Positions 35,256-43,653 of a stretch of 64,000 bases of DNA are shown here, piece after piece. Numbering within the stretch: position 1 is the stretch's first letter; the number at the start of each line of letters is the position of its first letter. Source of the DNA: Pseudovibrio sp. Ad37 (GTDB lineage: Bacteria > Pseudomonadota > Alphaproteobacteria > Rhizobiales > Stappiaceae). The stretch is from NCBI RefSeq assembly GCF_001623075.1, contig NZ_LMCF01000006.1, forward strand, positions 1 through 64,000, read 5' to 3'. A program made the position numbers and the translations under genes. A model generated the notes under the pieces. That model searched no databases. It was not told the DNA's origin and saw only the letters and a program-made list of their open reading frames with translations.

Positions 35256-35271
35256 CTCGGGCGAACCCGAG
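35256..35271. repeat. Small hairpin between argH and the lipoprotein gene
   Basis: CTCGGG and CCCGAG enclose CGAA (TTCG on the minus strand), a stable tetraloop. There is no T-run, so a terminator is doubtful. It would sit in the leader of the lipoprotein mRNA, 60 bases before its start. Confidence 0.4.
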
Positions 35272-35335
35272 CCTACTCTCAGTTTTATTTCTGCACCGTA
35301 ACAACGATGACTGCAAGATCATCCGAAGAACAGAC

Positions 35336-36736
35336 TTACTTTTCCGTCTTCTGCTCACGCTCAAGCTGCTTCAGCCAACGGCGGGATTGCTTGCGCACAT
35401 TCACCGGGCTGGTACCGCCATAAGAAACACGGCTGCGAACAGATTTATCAACGGAAAGAACGCTGTAGACATCATCCGTGATCTTCGGTTCAACGCTCTG
35501 CATCTCTTCCAAAGTCAGGCGATGCAGGTCTACACCCTTATCGACAGCCATCTTAACAAGTGCACCAGTCACATGGTGAGCATCACGGAATGGCATGCCA
35601 ACCACACGCACACACCAGTCAGCCAGATCAGTTGCGGTAGAGTAACCAGAACCGGCAGCTTTCTTCAGCGTTTTCACGTTCGGCTCAAGGTCACGCATCA
35701 TGCCAGTCATGGCTGCCAGAGCCAGAGACAAGTTCGGCAGAGCGTCAAACGCCTGCTCTTTGTCTTCCTGCATGTCCTTAGAGTAGGTCAGCGGCAAACC
35801 CTTCATCATCACGAGAAGAGAGTTCAAAGCGCCATAAATACGGCCAGTCTTCGCACGGATCAGCTCAGCTGCATCCGGGTTCTTCTTCTGCGGCATGATT
35901 GAAGAACCGGTCGAAAACTTGTCGGAAAGCTTGATGAAGCCGAACTGGGCAGAACACCAGATCACAATCTCTTCTGCCAGACGAGACAAGTGCATCGCAC
36001 AGATGGACGCATCCGCCAGCGCTTCAATGGCAAAGTCACGGTCAGAAACACCATCAAGAGAGTTTGCAGTCGGACGATCAAAGCCCAGAGAAGCCGCAGT
36101 CATCTCACGGTCAATCGGGAAAGATGTACCAGCAAGCGCAGCACAGCCAAGAGGGCTCTCATTCATACGCGCACGCGCATCCTGAAGACGGGAGCGGTCA
36201 CGAGAGAACATCTCGACATAAGCCATCAGGTGGTGGCCGAAAGTCACTGGCTGCGCGGACTGCAAGTGTGTAAAGCCCGGCATCACAACCGCTGCATGCT
36301 CTTCTGCTTTTTCAGCAAGCGCCTGCATCAGGCCGGTCACTTGTGCCTCAAGATCGTCCAAAGAGTCGCGTACCCAAAGACGGAAATCTGTGGCAACCTG
36401 GTCGTTACGTGAACGAGCTGTGTGAAGACGGCCAGCGGTCGGGCCAATCAATTCAGCCAGACGCGCTTCGATATTCATGTGAATGTCTTCAAGCGCACGT
36501 GAGAAGGTAAAGGTGCCCTCTTCGATCTCTGACAGAATTGTGTCTAGACCCTGAGCTATCTTTTCGGCATCTTCTGCGCTAACGATGCCCTGTGCAGCCA
36601 ACATGCTAACATGAGCCTTGGACCCGGCTATGTCTTGTCGGTAGAGCTTGCGATCAAAATCAATGGAAGCATTGATCTCTTCCATGATTGCATCTGGCCC
36701 TTCCGCAAAACGGCCCCCCCACATGCGGTTGCTCAT
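35336..36736 (-). CDS. argH: Argininosuccinate lyase
   Basis: Splits argininosuccinate into arginine and fumarate. It is a 466-residue fumarase/aspartase-superfamily enzyme. The family signature [12 protein letters not shown] is intact near residue 280, as is the catalytic His region [17 protein letters not shown] and TPFHLQ-like [18 protein letters not shown] chose the ATG at 36736, which begins [10 protein letters not shown] and has GAGG six bases upstream. It is divergent from tlpA with 29 bases between the starts. Confidence 0.98.
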   Translation of the reverse strand: MSNRMWGGRFAEGPDAIMEEINASIDFDRKLYRQDIAGSKAHVSMLAAQGIVSAEDAEKIAQGLDTILSEIEEGTFTFSRALEDIHMNIEARLAELIGPTAGRLHTARSRNDQVATDFRLWVRDSLDDLEAQVTGLMQALAEKAEEHAAVVMPGFTHLQSAQPVTFGHHLMAYVEMFSRDRSRLQDARARMNESPLGCAALAGTSFPIDREMTAASLGFDRPTANSLDGVSDRDFAIEALADASICAMHLSRLAEEIVIWCSAQFGFIKLSDKFSTGSSIMPQKKNPDAAELIRAKTGRIYGALNSLLVMMKGLPLTYSKDMQEDKEQAFDALPNLSLALAAMTGMMRDLEPNVKTLKKAAGSGYSTATDLADWCVRVVGMPFRDAHHVTGALVKMAVDKGVDLHRLTLEEMQSVEPKITDDVYSVLSVDKSVRSRVSYGGTSPVNVRKQSRRWLKQLEREQKTEK

Positions 36737-36765
36737 GTCTAGCCTCATTATGATTTGGGTTTAAT

Positions 36766-37434
36766 ATGAAGAAACTGACAGTTACCGGAAAGTTCGGCCT
36801 CGGAAAAGGGCTTATTGCAGCATTAGCTGGATTTGTCGTCGTAGGCGGAGCTGTATGGGCGCTTAATCAGCAAAAAAGTGAGGATCCACAAGCCCTCGCC
36901 TGCTCTTCTTCAATGAATACCGCAAAAAATCTCAAGGGTTTGACCACAGGCGAAGTGGCCGCTTTCCTGCCTGCGGAGAAGCCTTTGAATCTCTCACAGC
37001 TGAAATTCAACGATGCAGACGGCAACTTCATCACCATGGCAGACCTGAAAGGCACCAAACTGCTCAACCTTTGGGCCACATGGTGCGCCCCATGCCGCAA
37101 AGAGATGCCGCATCTGGACAAACTGCAGCGTGAAGCAGGCAGCGAAGAGTTCAACGTCATCGCCGTTAACATGGACCGTGGTGAAAACAATCCAAAGCCG
37201 CTGAAGTTCCTGAGCGATATCGGCGTGAAGGATCTGGCGTACTTCTCAGACCACACCATGGACACCTTCAACAACCTGCGCACCAAAGGCAAAGCCCCTG
37301 GCCTGCCAAGCACAATCATGATCGGTGAAGACGGCTGCGAAATCGGCACCATGTTCGGCCCCGCCGACTGGGCAGCCCCAGAAGCCTTCGCACTGGTCAA
37401 CGCCGCGCTGGCTGGACAGAAAAAGGTTCAGTGA
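36766..37434 (+). CDS. TlpA family thiol:disulfide oxidoreductase
   Basis: A 222-residue membrane-anchored, periplasmic thioredoxin-like protein. An N-terminal membrane segment (about 14-33) is followed by a linker with one free Cys (LACSSS) and a thioredoxin/AhpC-TSA domain with the active site WATWCAPCRKEMP near residue 109. The cis-proline is in GLPSTIMIG. TlpA proteins keep cysteines of cytochrome c or CuA assembly proteins reduced. The argH-tlpA divergent pair is conserved in Hyphomicrobiales. The 29-base gap means overlapping promoters. Confidence 0.93.
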   Translation: MKKLTVTGKFGLGKGLIAALAGFVVVGGAVWALNQQKSEDPQALACSSSMNTAKNLKGLTTGEVAAFLPAEKPLNLSQLKFNDADGNFITMADLKGTKLLNLWATWCAPCRKEMPHLDKLQREAGSEEFNVIAVNMDRGENNPKPLKFLSDIGVKDLAYFSDHTMDTFNNLRTKGKAPGLPSTIMIGEDGCEIGTMFGPADWAAPEAFALVNAALAGQKKVQ

Positions 37435-37501
37435 ATTGAAATTCACGTAGCGGCTACTTAGATACATCTCAAAATCCATTTATCAATTTGAGATATTTAT
37501 T

Positions 37502-37966
37502 ATGCGCTACGCTGGAAATGTAATCTGGTTTGTCCTTGGAGGCTGGTACCTGGCCCTGATGTGGCTTGTGTACGGCCTCCTGTTCGCACTCACAATCATT
37601 GGCCTCCCTTACACACGAGCAGCCTGGGAAATGGCCAATTTATCGGCATGGCCCTTTGGCAAGGATATTGTGCACATAAGAGATCTGGATAACAAAGGCG
37701 CAACGCCAACCACTGTCTTAACAGGAATCCTGGGTTTCATCTTCAACATCCTATGGCTGCCGTTCGGCCTCTCGCTGTTCCTCGGCTATGTGATATCCGG
37801 CATTCTCACCTGCCTGACAATCATAGGCATTCCCTTTGGCCTTCAGTCCTTCAAACTCGCAGCAATTTCCTTCTGGCCCGTCGGACGCCGTGTTGTAACG
37901 ACTCAAACAGCAGACTTGGCACGTCAATACAAAGCCAGAGAAACCCTAAACAGCTACAGATATTAG
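37502..37966 (+). CDS. YccF domain inner-membrane protein
   Basis: A 154-residue protein made of two YccF repeats (about 1-55 and 70-125). Each has membrane helices followed by the same short motif: GLPYTRAAWEMANLSAWPFG and GIPFGLQSFKLAAISFWPVG. Four hydrophobic segments are visible. The function of YccF is unknown. It faces the VOC gene tail to tail with only 20 bases between the stops. Confidence 0.9.
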   Translation: MRYAGNVIWFVLGGWYLALMWLVYGLLFALTIIGLPYTRAAWEMANLSAWPFGKDIVHIRDLDNKGATPTTVLTGILGFIFNILWLPFGLSLFLGYVISGILTCLTIIGIPFGLQSFKLAAISFWPVGRRVVTTQTADLARQYKARETLNSYRY

Positions 37967-37986
37967 AAAACCCGAAACAACAAGCT

Positions 37987-38367
37987 CTAGTTCACATTTG
38001 TTGTATCTGTCGCGCACACTCTCAATCGATGCCCGTCAGGATCAGTGGCAACAAACGTGTAGCCAAAATCCAGATCAGTGGGCTCCAGAACGATCGGAAT
38101 GCCCTTCTCTTGCCAGAGACTATAAACCTGATCCACCTCTTCGCGGCTAACATCACTCAGCGACAGCTCAAACCCGCCAAAGGACGGTTGAGGTTTCGGG
38201 TCGATCCCCTGCGCAGACTGCAAGCCCAGTGTGACGTCGTCTCCCAGAGAAAACAGCGAGAATTCCTGAAAACGCTCAACCGGACTGCTTTGCAGAACAT
38301 CCGCATAAAACTTGGTGCTTTTCTCCACGTCTTCGACATAGAGAATAACGCTATTCGGTTTAAACAT
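37987..38367 (-). CDS. VOC (glyoxalase/bleomycin resistance) family protein
   Basis: A 126-residue protein with the paired beta-alpha-beta-beta-beta modules of the vicinal oxygen chelate fold. NSVILYVEDVEKSTKFYADVL is the first module and FVATDPDGHRLRVCA the last, with the metal-ligand-like DPDGH. The first module lacks a clear histidine ligand, so binding or resistance function rather than metal catalysis is possible. The ATG at 38367 is preferred to a GTG two codons upstream. Ligand unknown. Confidence 0.85.
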   Translation of the reverse strand: MFKPNSVILYVEDVEKSTKFYADVLQSSPVERFQEFSLFSLGDDVTLGLQSAQGIDPKPQPSFGGFELSLSDVSREEVDQVYSLWQEKGIPIVLEPTDLDFGYTFVATDPDGHRLRVCATDTTNVN

Positions 38368-38455
38368 GCTCACACCCCGTTATCTTGCAAGTCAAAGAAA
38401 CAAACAGATTGCTGCAATCTCAGAATAGCCCTCGCACCAAGCAATATCTTTGATC

Positions 38456-39337
38456 TTACCCCTTACCCGGCACAGGACGCTCTCGCATCCGCATGAGGCC
38501 TTCCTGGGCTGCAGAGGCGACCAGAACACCATCACGCGTATAAAGACTGCCACGGCTGAAGCCACGGCCACCAGCTGTGCGCGGACTATCCTGCGTGTAA
38601 AGCAACCACTCATCAAAGCGGAAGTCACTGTGGAACCACATCGCGTGGTCCAGGCTCGCCACCTGAAGGTTTGGCACAAACACATTGATGCCATGCGGGA
38701 ACAGTGCTGTATCCAGAAGCGTCATGTCAGAGGCATAGGCCAGCACACACTGGTGAATACGTGGATCATCCGGCAACTTAGATGCCGCCCGTACCCACAC
38801 ATGCTGAACCGGCTCTTGCTTCTTCCGAGAAAAATATTGCCCTAAATCCAATGGACGCAACTCAATCGGGCGCTCCCGCTTCCAGTATTTCTGCACGGGC
38901 TCCGGAGCCTTTGAGATCAGCTCATCCGAAATTTCGGAGATCGGCATCAGATCTTCCGGCATCGGCACATCCGGCATATCAATCTGATGTTCCATCCCGC
39001 TTTCAACGCGTTGGAAAGAGGCAGACATAGCGAAGATTGCATGACCATGCTGAATCGCCACTACACGCCGTGTTGTAAAGCTACCACCATCACGAATACG
39101 ATCCACCTCATAGATGATTGGCACCTTCGGATCGCCCGGACGCAGAAAATACCCATGCAGCGAATTGACCTGACGTTCTGCGCCAACCGTTCGGGAGGCA
39201 GCAACAAGAGCCTGACCAATCACCTGTCCACCAAAAACACGCTGCCACCCGCTTTGTGGGCTTGTGCCACGAAACAGATTTTCCTCTAATTTCTCCAGAT
39301 CCAAAAGGTCCAGCAGATTTTCAACAGCCTTCGTCAT
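38456..39337 (-). CDS. tesB: Acyl-CoA thioesterase II
   Basis: A 293-residue double-hotdog thioesterase that hydrolyses medium and long acyl-CoAs. The N-terminal hotdog has FGGQVIGQALVAASRTV and LHGYFLRPGDPKVPIIYEV. The C-terminal hotdog has the catalytic Asp region VLAYASDMTLLDTAL and SLDHAMWFHSDFR, followed by RGFSRGSLYTRDG. The length is standard for TesB. The ATG at 39337 gives MTKAVENLLDLLDLE, the usual start; upstream frame is non-homologous. It is divergent from the ubiquinone hydroxylase gene. Confidence 0.96.
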   Translation of the reverse strand: MTKAVENLLDLLDLEKLEENLFRGTSPQSGWQRVFGGQVIGQALVAASRTVGAERQVNSLHGYFLRPGDPKVPIIYEVDRIRDGGSFTTRRVVAIQHGHAIFAMSASFQRVESGMEHQIDMPDVPMPEDLMPISEISDELISKAPEPVQKYWKRERPIELRPLDLGQYFSRKKQEPVQHVWVRAASKLPDDPRIHQCVLAYASDMTLLDTALFPHGINVFVPNLQVASLDHAMWFHSDFRFDEWLLYTQDSPRTAGGRGFSRGSLYTRDGVLVASAAQEGLMRMRERPVPGKG

Positions 39338-39464
39338 TACAGACAAACCTATTTTTGTAGTGATTTCGATTGCATGTGAGTAGTGTGGCGCTATATCGAT
39401 AGTGTCAACGATCAATTGGGCTAACCTAATGGTTATAGGGCAAACGATTACAGGAAAGAGTTCT

Positions 39465-40706
39465 ATGAGCAAGAAACAGACCGCCACCGAAGACCTTTAT
39501 GACGTCACCATTGGCGGCGGCGGGTATGTTGGCCTATCGCTCGCGCTTGCTTTGAAGCAGTCAGAACCTTCCATGAAAATCGCGCTTGTAGACCTGCGCC
39601 CACGCTCAGCCATCGAGAACGATCCGCGTTCCTCGGCCATCGCGGCAGGCGCCGTGCGCATGCTCGATCAACTCGGCATCTGGTACAAGCTTGAAGATGA
39701 ATCCCAGCCTATCACTGAAATGATCGTCACAGACAGCAAGCTGCACGACAGCGTGCGCCCAATCTTCCTGACATTTGCAGGCAATGTTGATGACGGTGAA
39801 CCATTTGCCCACATGGTTCAGAACAATCATATGGTCGGCGCATTGCATGATGCAGCCACAGATGCCGGCGTTCACATCTTCGCGCCCGACAGTGTCAAAG
39901 ACTTTGCAGTAGAGCCAGCCCACGTCAACATCACACTCGGCAGCGGCAAAACCATCCAGTCACGCTTGATCGTGGCAGCTGATGGCGTGCGCTCCAAACT
40001 CCGCGATCTCGCAGGCATCCAATGCAATCGCTGGAGCTACAATCAAAGCGGCATCGTCACCACAATAGCACATGAACGCCCACACAATGGCCGCGCAGAA
40101 GAGCACTTCCTGCCCTCCGGTCCGTTCGCGATCCTGCCACTGAAAGGCAACCGCTCCTCCATCGTCTGGACTGAAAAGACGGCAGAAGCCAACCGCTTGG
40201 TCAATGGCGATGAGTTCACCTTTGAAATCGAACTGGAACGTCGCTTCGGTCATCATCTGGGCGAGCTCAAACTGGACGGACCCCGCGCTGCGTTTCCTCT
40301 GAACCTCGTGCTGGCGCGCTCTTTCGTCTCCAACCGTTTCGCACTGGCAGGCGATGCTGCACACGGCATCCACCCAATTGCTGGCCAGGGTCTCAACTTC
40401 GGCTTCAAGGATGTTGCAGCCCTCTCAGAGGTGCTTGTAGACGCCCACCGTCTCGGCCTCGATATCGGTGCAGCACACATTTTGGAGCGCTACCAGAGCT
40501 GGCGCCGTTTCGATACTTGGCAGATGGGCATGACCACCGATGTGCTGAACCGCCTGTTCTCCAACAACATCGATCCAGTCCGCGCCGTGCGCGACCTCGG
40601 CCTCGGTCTTGTTGAGCGCATGCCGTTCCTCAAAAAGCACTTCATAGGCGAAGCAGCAGGCATGGCCGGTCCTTCCCCCAAACTGCTTCTCGGCAATCCG
40701 CTTTAA
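39465..40706 (+). CDS. UbiH/UbiF/Coq6 family FAD monooxygenase
   Basis: A 413-residue flavoprotein monooxygenase expected to hydroxylate the aromatic ring of a ubiquinone precursor. The FAD dinucleotide loop is near the start (DVTIGGGGYVGLSLALAL), the DG motif is VAADGVRSKLRDLAG, and the ribose-binding GDAAHGIHPIAGQGLNFGFKD is intact. Which ring position it acts on (UbiF, UbiH, UbiI or UbiL type) cannot be told from sequence. I chose the ATG at 39465, which has AGGAAAGAG upstream. An SDR gene follows after 20 bases and is probably co-transcribed. Confidence 0.94.
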   Translation: MSKKQTATEDLYDVTIGGGGYVGLSLALALKQSEPSMKIALVDLRPRSAIENDPRSSAIAAGAVRMLDQLGIWYKLEDESQPITEMIVTDSKLHDSVRPIFLTFAGNVDDGEPFAHMVQNNHMVGALHDAATDAGVHIFAPDSVKDFAVEPAHVNITLGSGKTIQSRLIVAADGVRSKLRDLAGIQCNRWSYNQSGIVTTIAHERPHNGRAEEHFLPSGPFAILPLKGNRSSIVWTEKTAEANRLVNGDEFTFEIELERRFGHHLGELKLDGPRAAFPLNLVLARSFVSNRFALAGDAAHGIHPIAGQGLNFGFKDVAALSEVLVDAHRLGLDIGAAHILERYQSWRRFDTWQMGMTTDVLNRLFSNNIDPVRAVRDLGLGLVERMPFLKKHFIGEAAGMAGPSPKLLLGNPL

Positions 40707-40726
40707 TCCCGTTCTAGGTCACACAC

Positions 40727-41578
40727 GTGAAAGACAAACGCTCCATCCTCATCACCGGATGTTCCACCGGCATTGGTTACTCTGCTGCACACATTTTGAG
40801 AGAGAGAGGATGGCAGGTCTTTCCCACCTGTCGCAAGCCACAGGATACAGAACGCCTGTGCTCAGAAGGCTTTGACGCCTTCCATCTGGATTATTGCGAA
40901 ACCGAATCTATTCAGGCCGCCGTTGAGTCAGTTCTGGCAATCACAGGTGGACGTCTCGATGCGCTCTTCAACAACGGCGCCTATGGCCTTCCTGGCGCCA
41001 TAGAAGATCTACCCACTGGTGCCTTGCGCCGTCAGTTCGAAACCAACTTCTTCGGCTGGCACGAACTCACCCGCCTTGTCATTCCGACCATGCGTAAACA
41101 AGGCCATGGCCGCATCGTGCAATGCTCTTCCATTCTCGGCCTCGTCGCCATGGACTACCGCGGCGCCTACAACGCCACCAAGTTCGCACTGGAAGGCTAC
41201 ACCGACACCCTGCGGCTGGAATTGCATGGCTCAGGCATACAGGTGAGCTTAATCGAACCGGGTCCGATTCAATCTGAGTTCTCCAAAACTGCCGTCAAAA
41301 TGTTCTATGAGGAAATCGGCGAGGAGACCAAGAACGCCTCCCACTTCCGCGAAAGCTACAACCGCCGCCTCTCCATGCTCGCCAAAGGCGGCACCACAAA
41401 ATTCAAACTCCCACCTGACGCAGTCGTCAAAAAACTCACCCACGCCATTGAAGCCCCCAAGGCCAAGGCACGTTATTACGTAACCGTTCCAACCCACATC
41501 ATGGGCACTCTACGGCGCATCCTGCCAACCTCAATGATCGATATGATCCTGAGAAGGTCTGCAAAGTCGGAAGAGTAA
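40727..41578 (+). CDS. Short-chain dehydrogenase/reductase
   Basis: A 283-residue classical SDR. The NAD(P) loop is ITGCSTGIGYSAA, the downstream NNGAYG replaces NNAG, and the catalytic triad is Ser (CSSILGLVAM), then Tyr-x-x-x-Lys (YNATKFALEGYTD). The C-terminal extension of about 70 residues is hydrophobic and resembles human-type 11-beta/17-beta-HSD-like SDRs. It starts at GTG, 20 bases after the ubiquinone-family hydroxylase. The substrate is unknown; co-transcription hints at, but does not prove, a quinone or lipid role. Confidence 0.9.
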   Translation: MKDKRSILITGCSTGIGYSAAHILRERGWQVFPTCRKPQDTERLCSEGFDAFHLDYCETESIQAAVESVLAITGGRLDALFNNGAYGLPGAIEDLPTGALRRQFETNFFGWHELTRLVIPTMRKQGHGRIVQCSSILGLVAMDYRGAYNATKFALEGYTDTLRLELHGSGIQVSLIEPGPIQSEFSKTAVKMFYEEIGEETKNASHFRESYNRRLSMLAKGGTTKFKLPPDAVVKKLTHAIEAPKAKARYYVTVPTHIMGTLRRILPTSMIDMILRRSAKSEE

Positions 41579-41672
41579 GAGAACGAGACCCTTCGGTTTT
41601 CTTCAAAGCAAACTCCCAGTGCCCCGTATTGCGCGCACTCTGGATTTATGCCCCCAGCAAAAGAGATTCCCC

Positions 41673-41984
41673 ATGGCACTATTTCATCCTGACAATTGCA
41701 CAATGAGTGAGCGACATAAGCAAATTTATGCGTATTGTGAACTCGCTTATACTGCTGTTGATTTCTCTGCAGCAGCCTTGTTCGTCGTTGGCAGCATTCT
41801 CTTTTTTAAAGAGGCAACCACTTATGTGGGAACTTGGCTGTTTCTGATCGGATCAATTTTATTCGGGTTCCGCCCAACAATTAAGCTCTTTCGGGAAATT
41901 GCATATATCCGCCTTGGAAAATATGAGGGCCTACCTGAAGGCACTGAGAATAATACGGGTTGGCTAAACCCCGATATGAAGTGA
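41673..41984 (+). CDS. YrhK-like membrane protein
   Basis: A 103-residue protein with two membrane helices (about 26-47 and 52-72). YAYCELAYTAVDFSAAALFVVGSILFF and the turn TYVGTWLFLIGSILFGFRP match the YrhK domain found in small bacterial membrane proteins. The C terminus EIAYIRLGKYEGLPEG is the second shared part. Function unknown. I chose ATG 41673; upstream codons add a non-homologous tail. It precedes cardiolipin synthase by 63 bases. Confidence 0.83.
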   Translation: MALFHPDNCTMSERHKQIYAYCELAYTAVDFSAAALFVVGSILFFKEATTYVGTWLFLIGSILFGFRPTIKLFREIAYIRLGKYEGLPEGTENNTGWLNPDMK

Positions 41985-42047
41985 ACCTAACCAACACGTT
42001 CGCCAACGATCAATCACAGGGCGAAATTTTAACGCAGCCGAGTTCAA

Positions 42048-43478
42048 ATGACCTTCTTACTAGTTTTCCATGTTCTATTAGTTTTGACGTTTACAATCCG
42101 AATTCTGCTGCGAGATGATTTGTCACCACCGGTTCGCCTCGCCTGGTTCATTGTTCTGAACGTGCTGCCCTATGTCGGCATCGCCATTTACTTCCTCTTC
42201 GGAGAAACTGATCTTGGCCATCGCGCAGACAAACGTCACAAAGAGATTTTTGATGAGATCCATGAAAACGCTAAGCAATTCATGGGCACGCCAGCTGATG
42301 TCGATCAGCTAATTAACCCGGAATACCGCAACAGCTTCCATTATGCTGGTTCAATAAACGGCTTTTATCCAGTTGCTGGAAACAACGCCACACTCATGGA
42401 AGATGCCACGGCTACCCGCGACAGCTTGATAGCAGATATCGATGCCGCGCAGGATTATGTGCATGTTCTCTATTACATCTGGCTAAATGACCACACTGGC
42501 ACAGCACTCGCCGACGCTTTGATCAGAGCAACCCAGCGAGGGGTCGTATGCCGCGCGATGGCAGATGGTCTCGGCTCACACCAGCTCATAAAATCACAGC
42601 TATGGGAAAAGATGAAAGAGGCAGGCGTTCAACTAGCTGTCGCCCTGCCGCTGGATAAACCAGTGCGAACGCTCCTGACCAGCAGATTGGACCTGCGCAA
42701 CCACCGTAAAATCACGATTATCGACGGGAAAGTCACTTACTGCGGCAGTAGAAACTCAGCTGATCCGGAATTTCTGGTCAAAGCAAAATACGCTCCCTGG
42801 GTCGACATTATGCTTCGTCTGACAGGGCCCATTGTGACGCAAAATCAGCTTCTGTTCATAAGCGATTGGATGCAGGCAACAGGCGAAAAGCTAAATGACT
42901 TTGAGTTGAAGTCAGAACCGGCACAAGAAGGGTTCCCGGCACAGGTGATGGGCGATGGCCCAACGGAACGCAAAGGAGCAACGCCTCAGCTCTTTGCCTG
43001 CCTTATTGCAACCGCCCGCTTCGAACTCACACTATCGACGCCCTACTTTGTCCCCGATGAAACTGTTCTGGAAGCCCTGCGCGCTGCGGCTTATCGAGGC
43101 GTAAAAGTCACCTTAATTTTCCCGAAGGTCAACGACAGCTGGATCGTGGCAGCTGCAAGTCGCAGTCACTATTTCAAACTTCTGGAGGCCGGTTGTGATC
43201 TCTTTGAGTTCAAAGGCGGTCTGTTGCACGCCAAGACACTCACAATGGATAACAAGATCACTTTGATCGGCTCTTCCAATCTGGATCTGCGAAGCTTTGA
43301 CCTAAACTACGAAAACAACATTCTGTTGCAGGACAAGGCAATAACGAACGCTGTTCTGGGCCGACAACAGCAATACCTCGACAGTTCAGATCAGGTCTTT
43401 TTTGAAACTGTTTCCAGTTGGTCATACCTCAAGCGAATAAAAAACAACATCATCGCAACAGTCAGCCCTATCTTGTAG
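42048..43478 (+). CDS. cls: Cardiolipin synthase
   Basis: A 476-residue phospholipase D-superfamily enzyme that makes cardiolipin by transferring a phosphatidyl group. Two N-terminal membrane helices (about 1-18 and 31-53; VRLAWFIVLNVLPYVGIAIYF split across the second) form the PLDc_N anchor. Both HKD motifs are complete: NHRKITIIDGKVTYCGSRN near residue 222 and LHAKTLTMDNKITLIGSSN near residue 392. The Cls C terminus (Asn-Asn-Leu-Leu-type ending) is not obvious, but the length is standard. Convergent with the helicase gene. Confidence 0.95.
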   Translation: MTFLLVFHVLLVLTFTIRILLRDDLSPPVRLAWFIVLNVLPYVGIAIYFLFGETDLGHRADKRHKEIFDEIHENAKQFMGTPADVDQLINPEYRNSFHYAGSINGFYPVAGNNATLMEDATATRDSLIADIDAAQDYVHVLYYIWLNDHTGTALADALIRATQRGVVCRAMADGLGSHQLIKSQLWEKMKEAGVQLAVALPLDKPVRTLLTSRLDLRNHRKITIIDGKVTYCGSRNSADPEFLVKAKYAPWVDIMLRLTGPIVTQNQLLFISDWMQATGEKLNDFELKSEPAQEGFPAQVMGDGPTERKGATPQLFACLIATARFELTLSTPYFVPDETVLEALRAAAYRGVKVTLIFPKVNDSWIVAAASRSHYFKLLEAGCDLFEFKGGLLHAKTLTMDNKITLIGSSNLDLRSFDLNYENNILLQDKAITNAVLGRQQQYLDSSDQVFFETVSSWSYLKRIKNNIIATVSPIL

Positions 43479-43653
43479 TCCTGCAGCTAACCTCTACAAA
43501 GCTAAATGCAATCGCGATTTGGACTCACACCTTTTCAATAAGGTTGTTTGAGACGGAACTACGACTGTCCAATCCTAAAATTGTAATCTCTGCTATTGTT
43601 TGAAGCGTTGCAGATATCGGGGGAAAATATGCAAAGTCGAAGAAATGACTAAG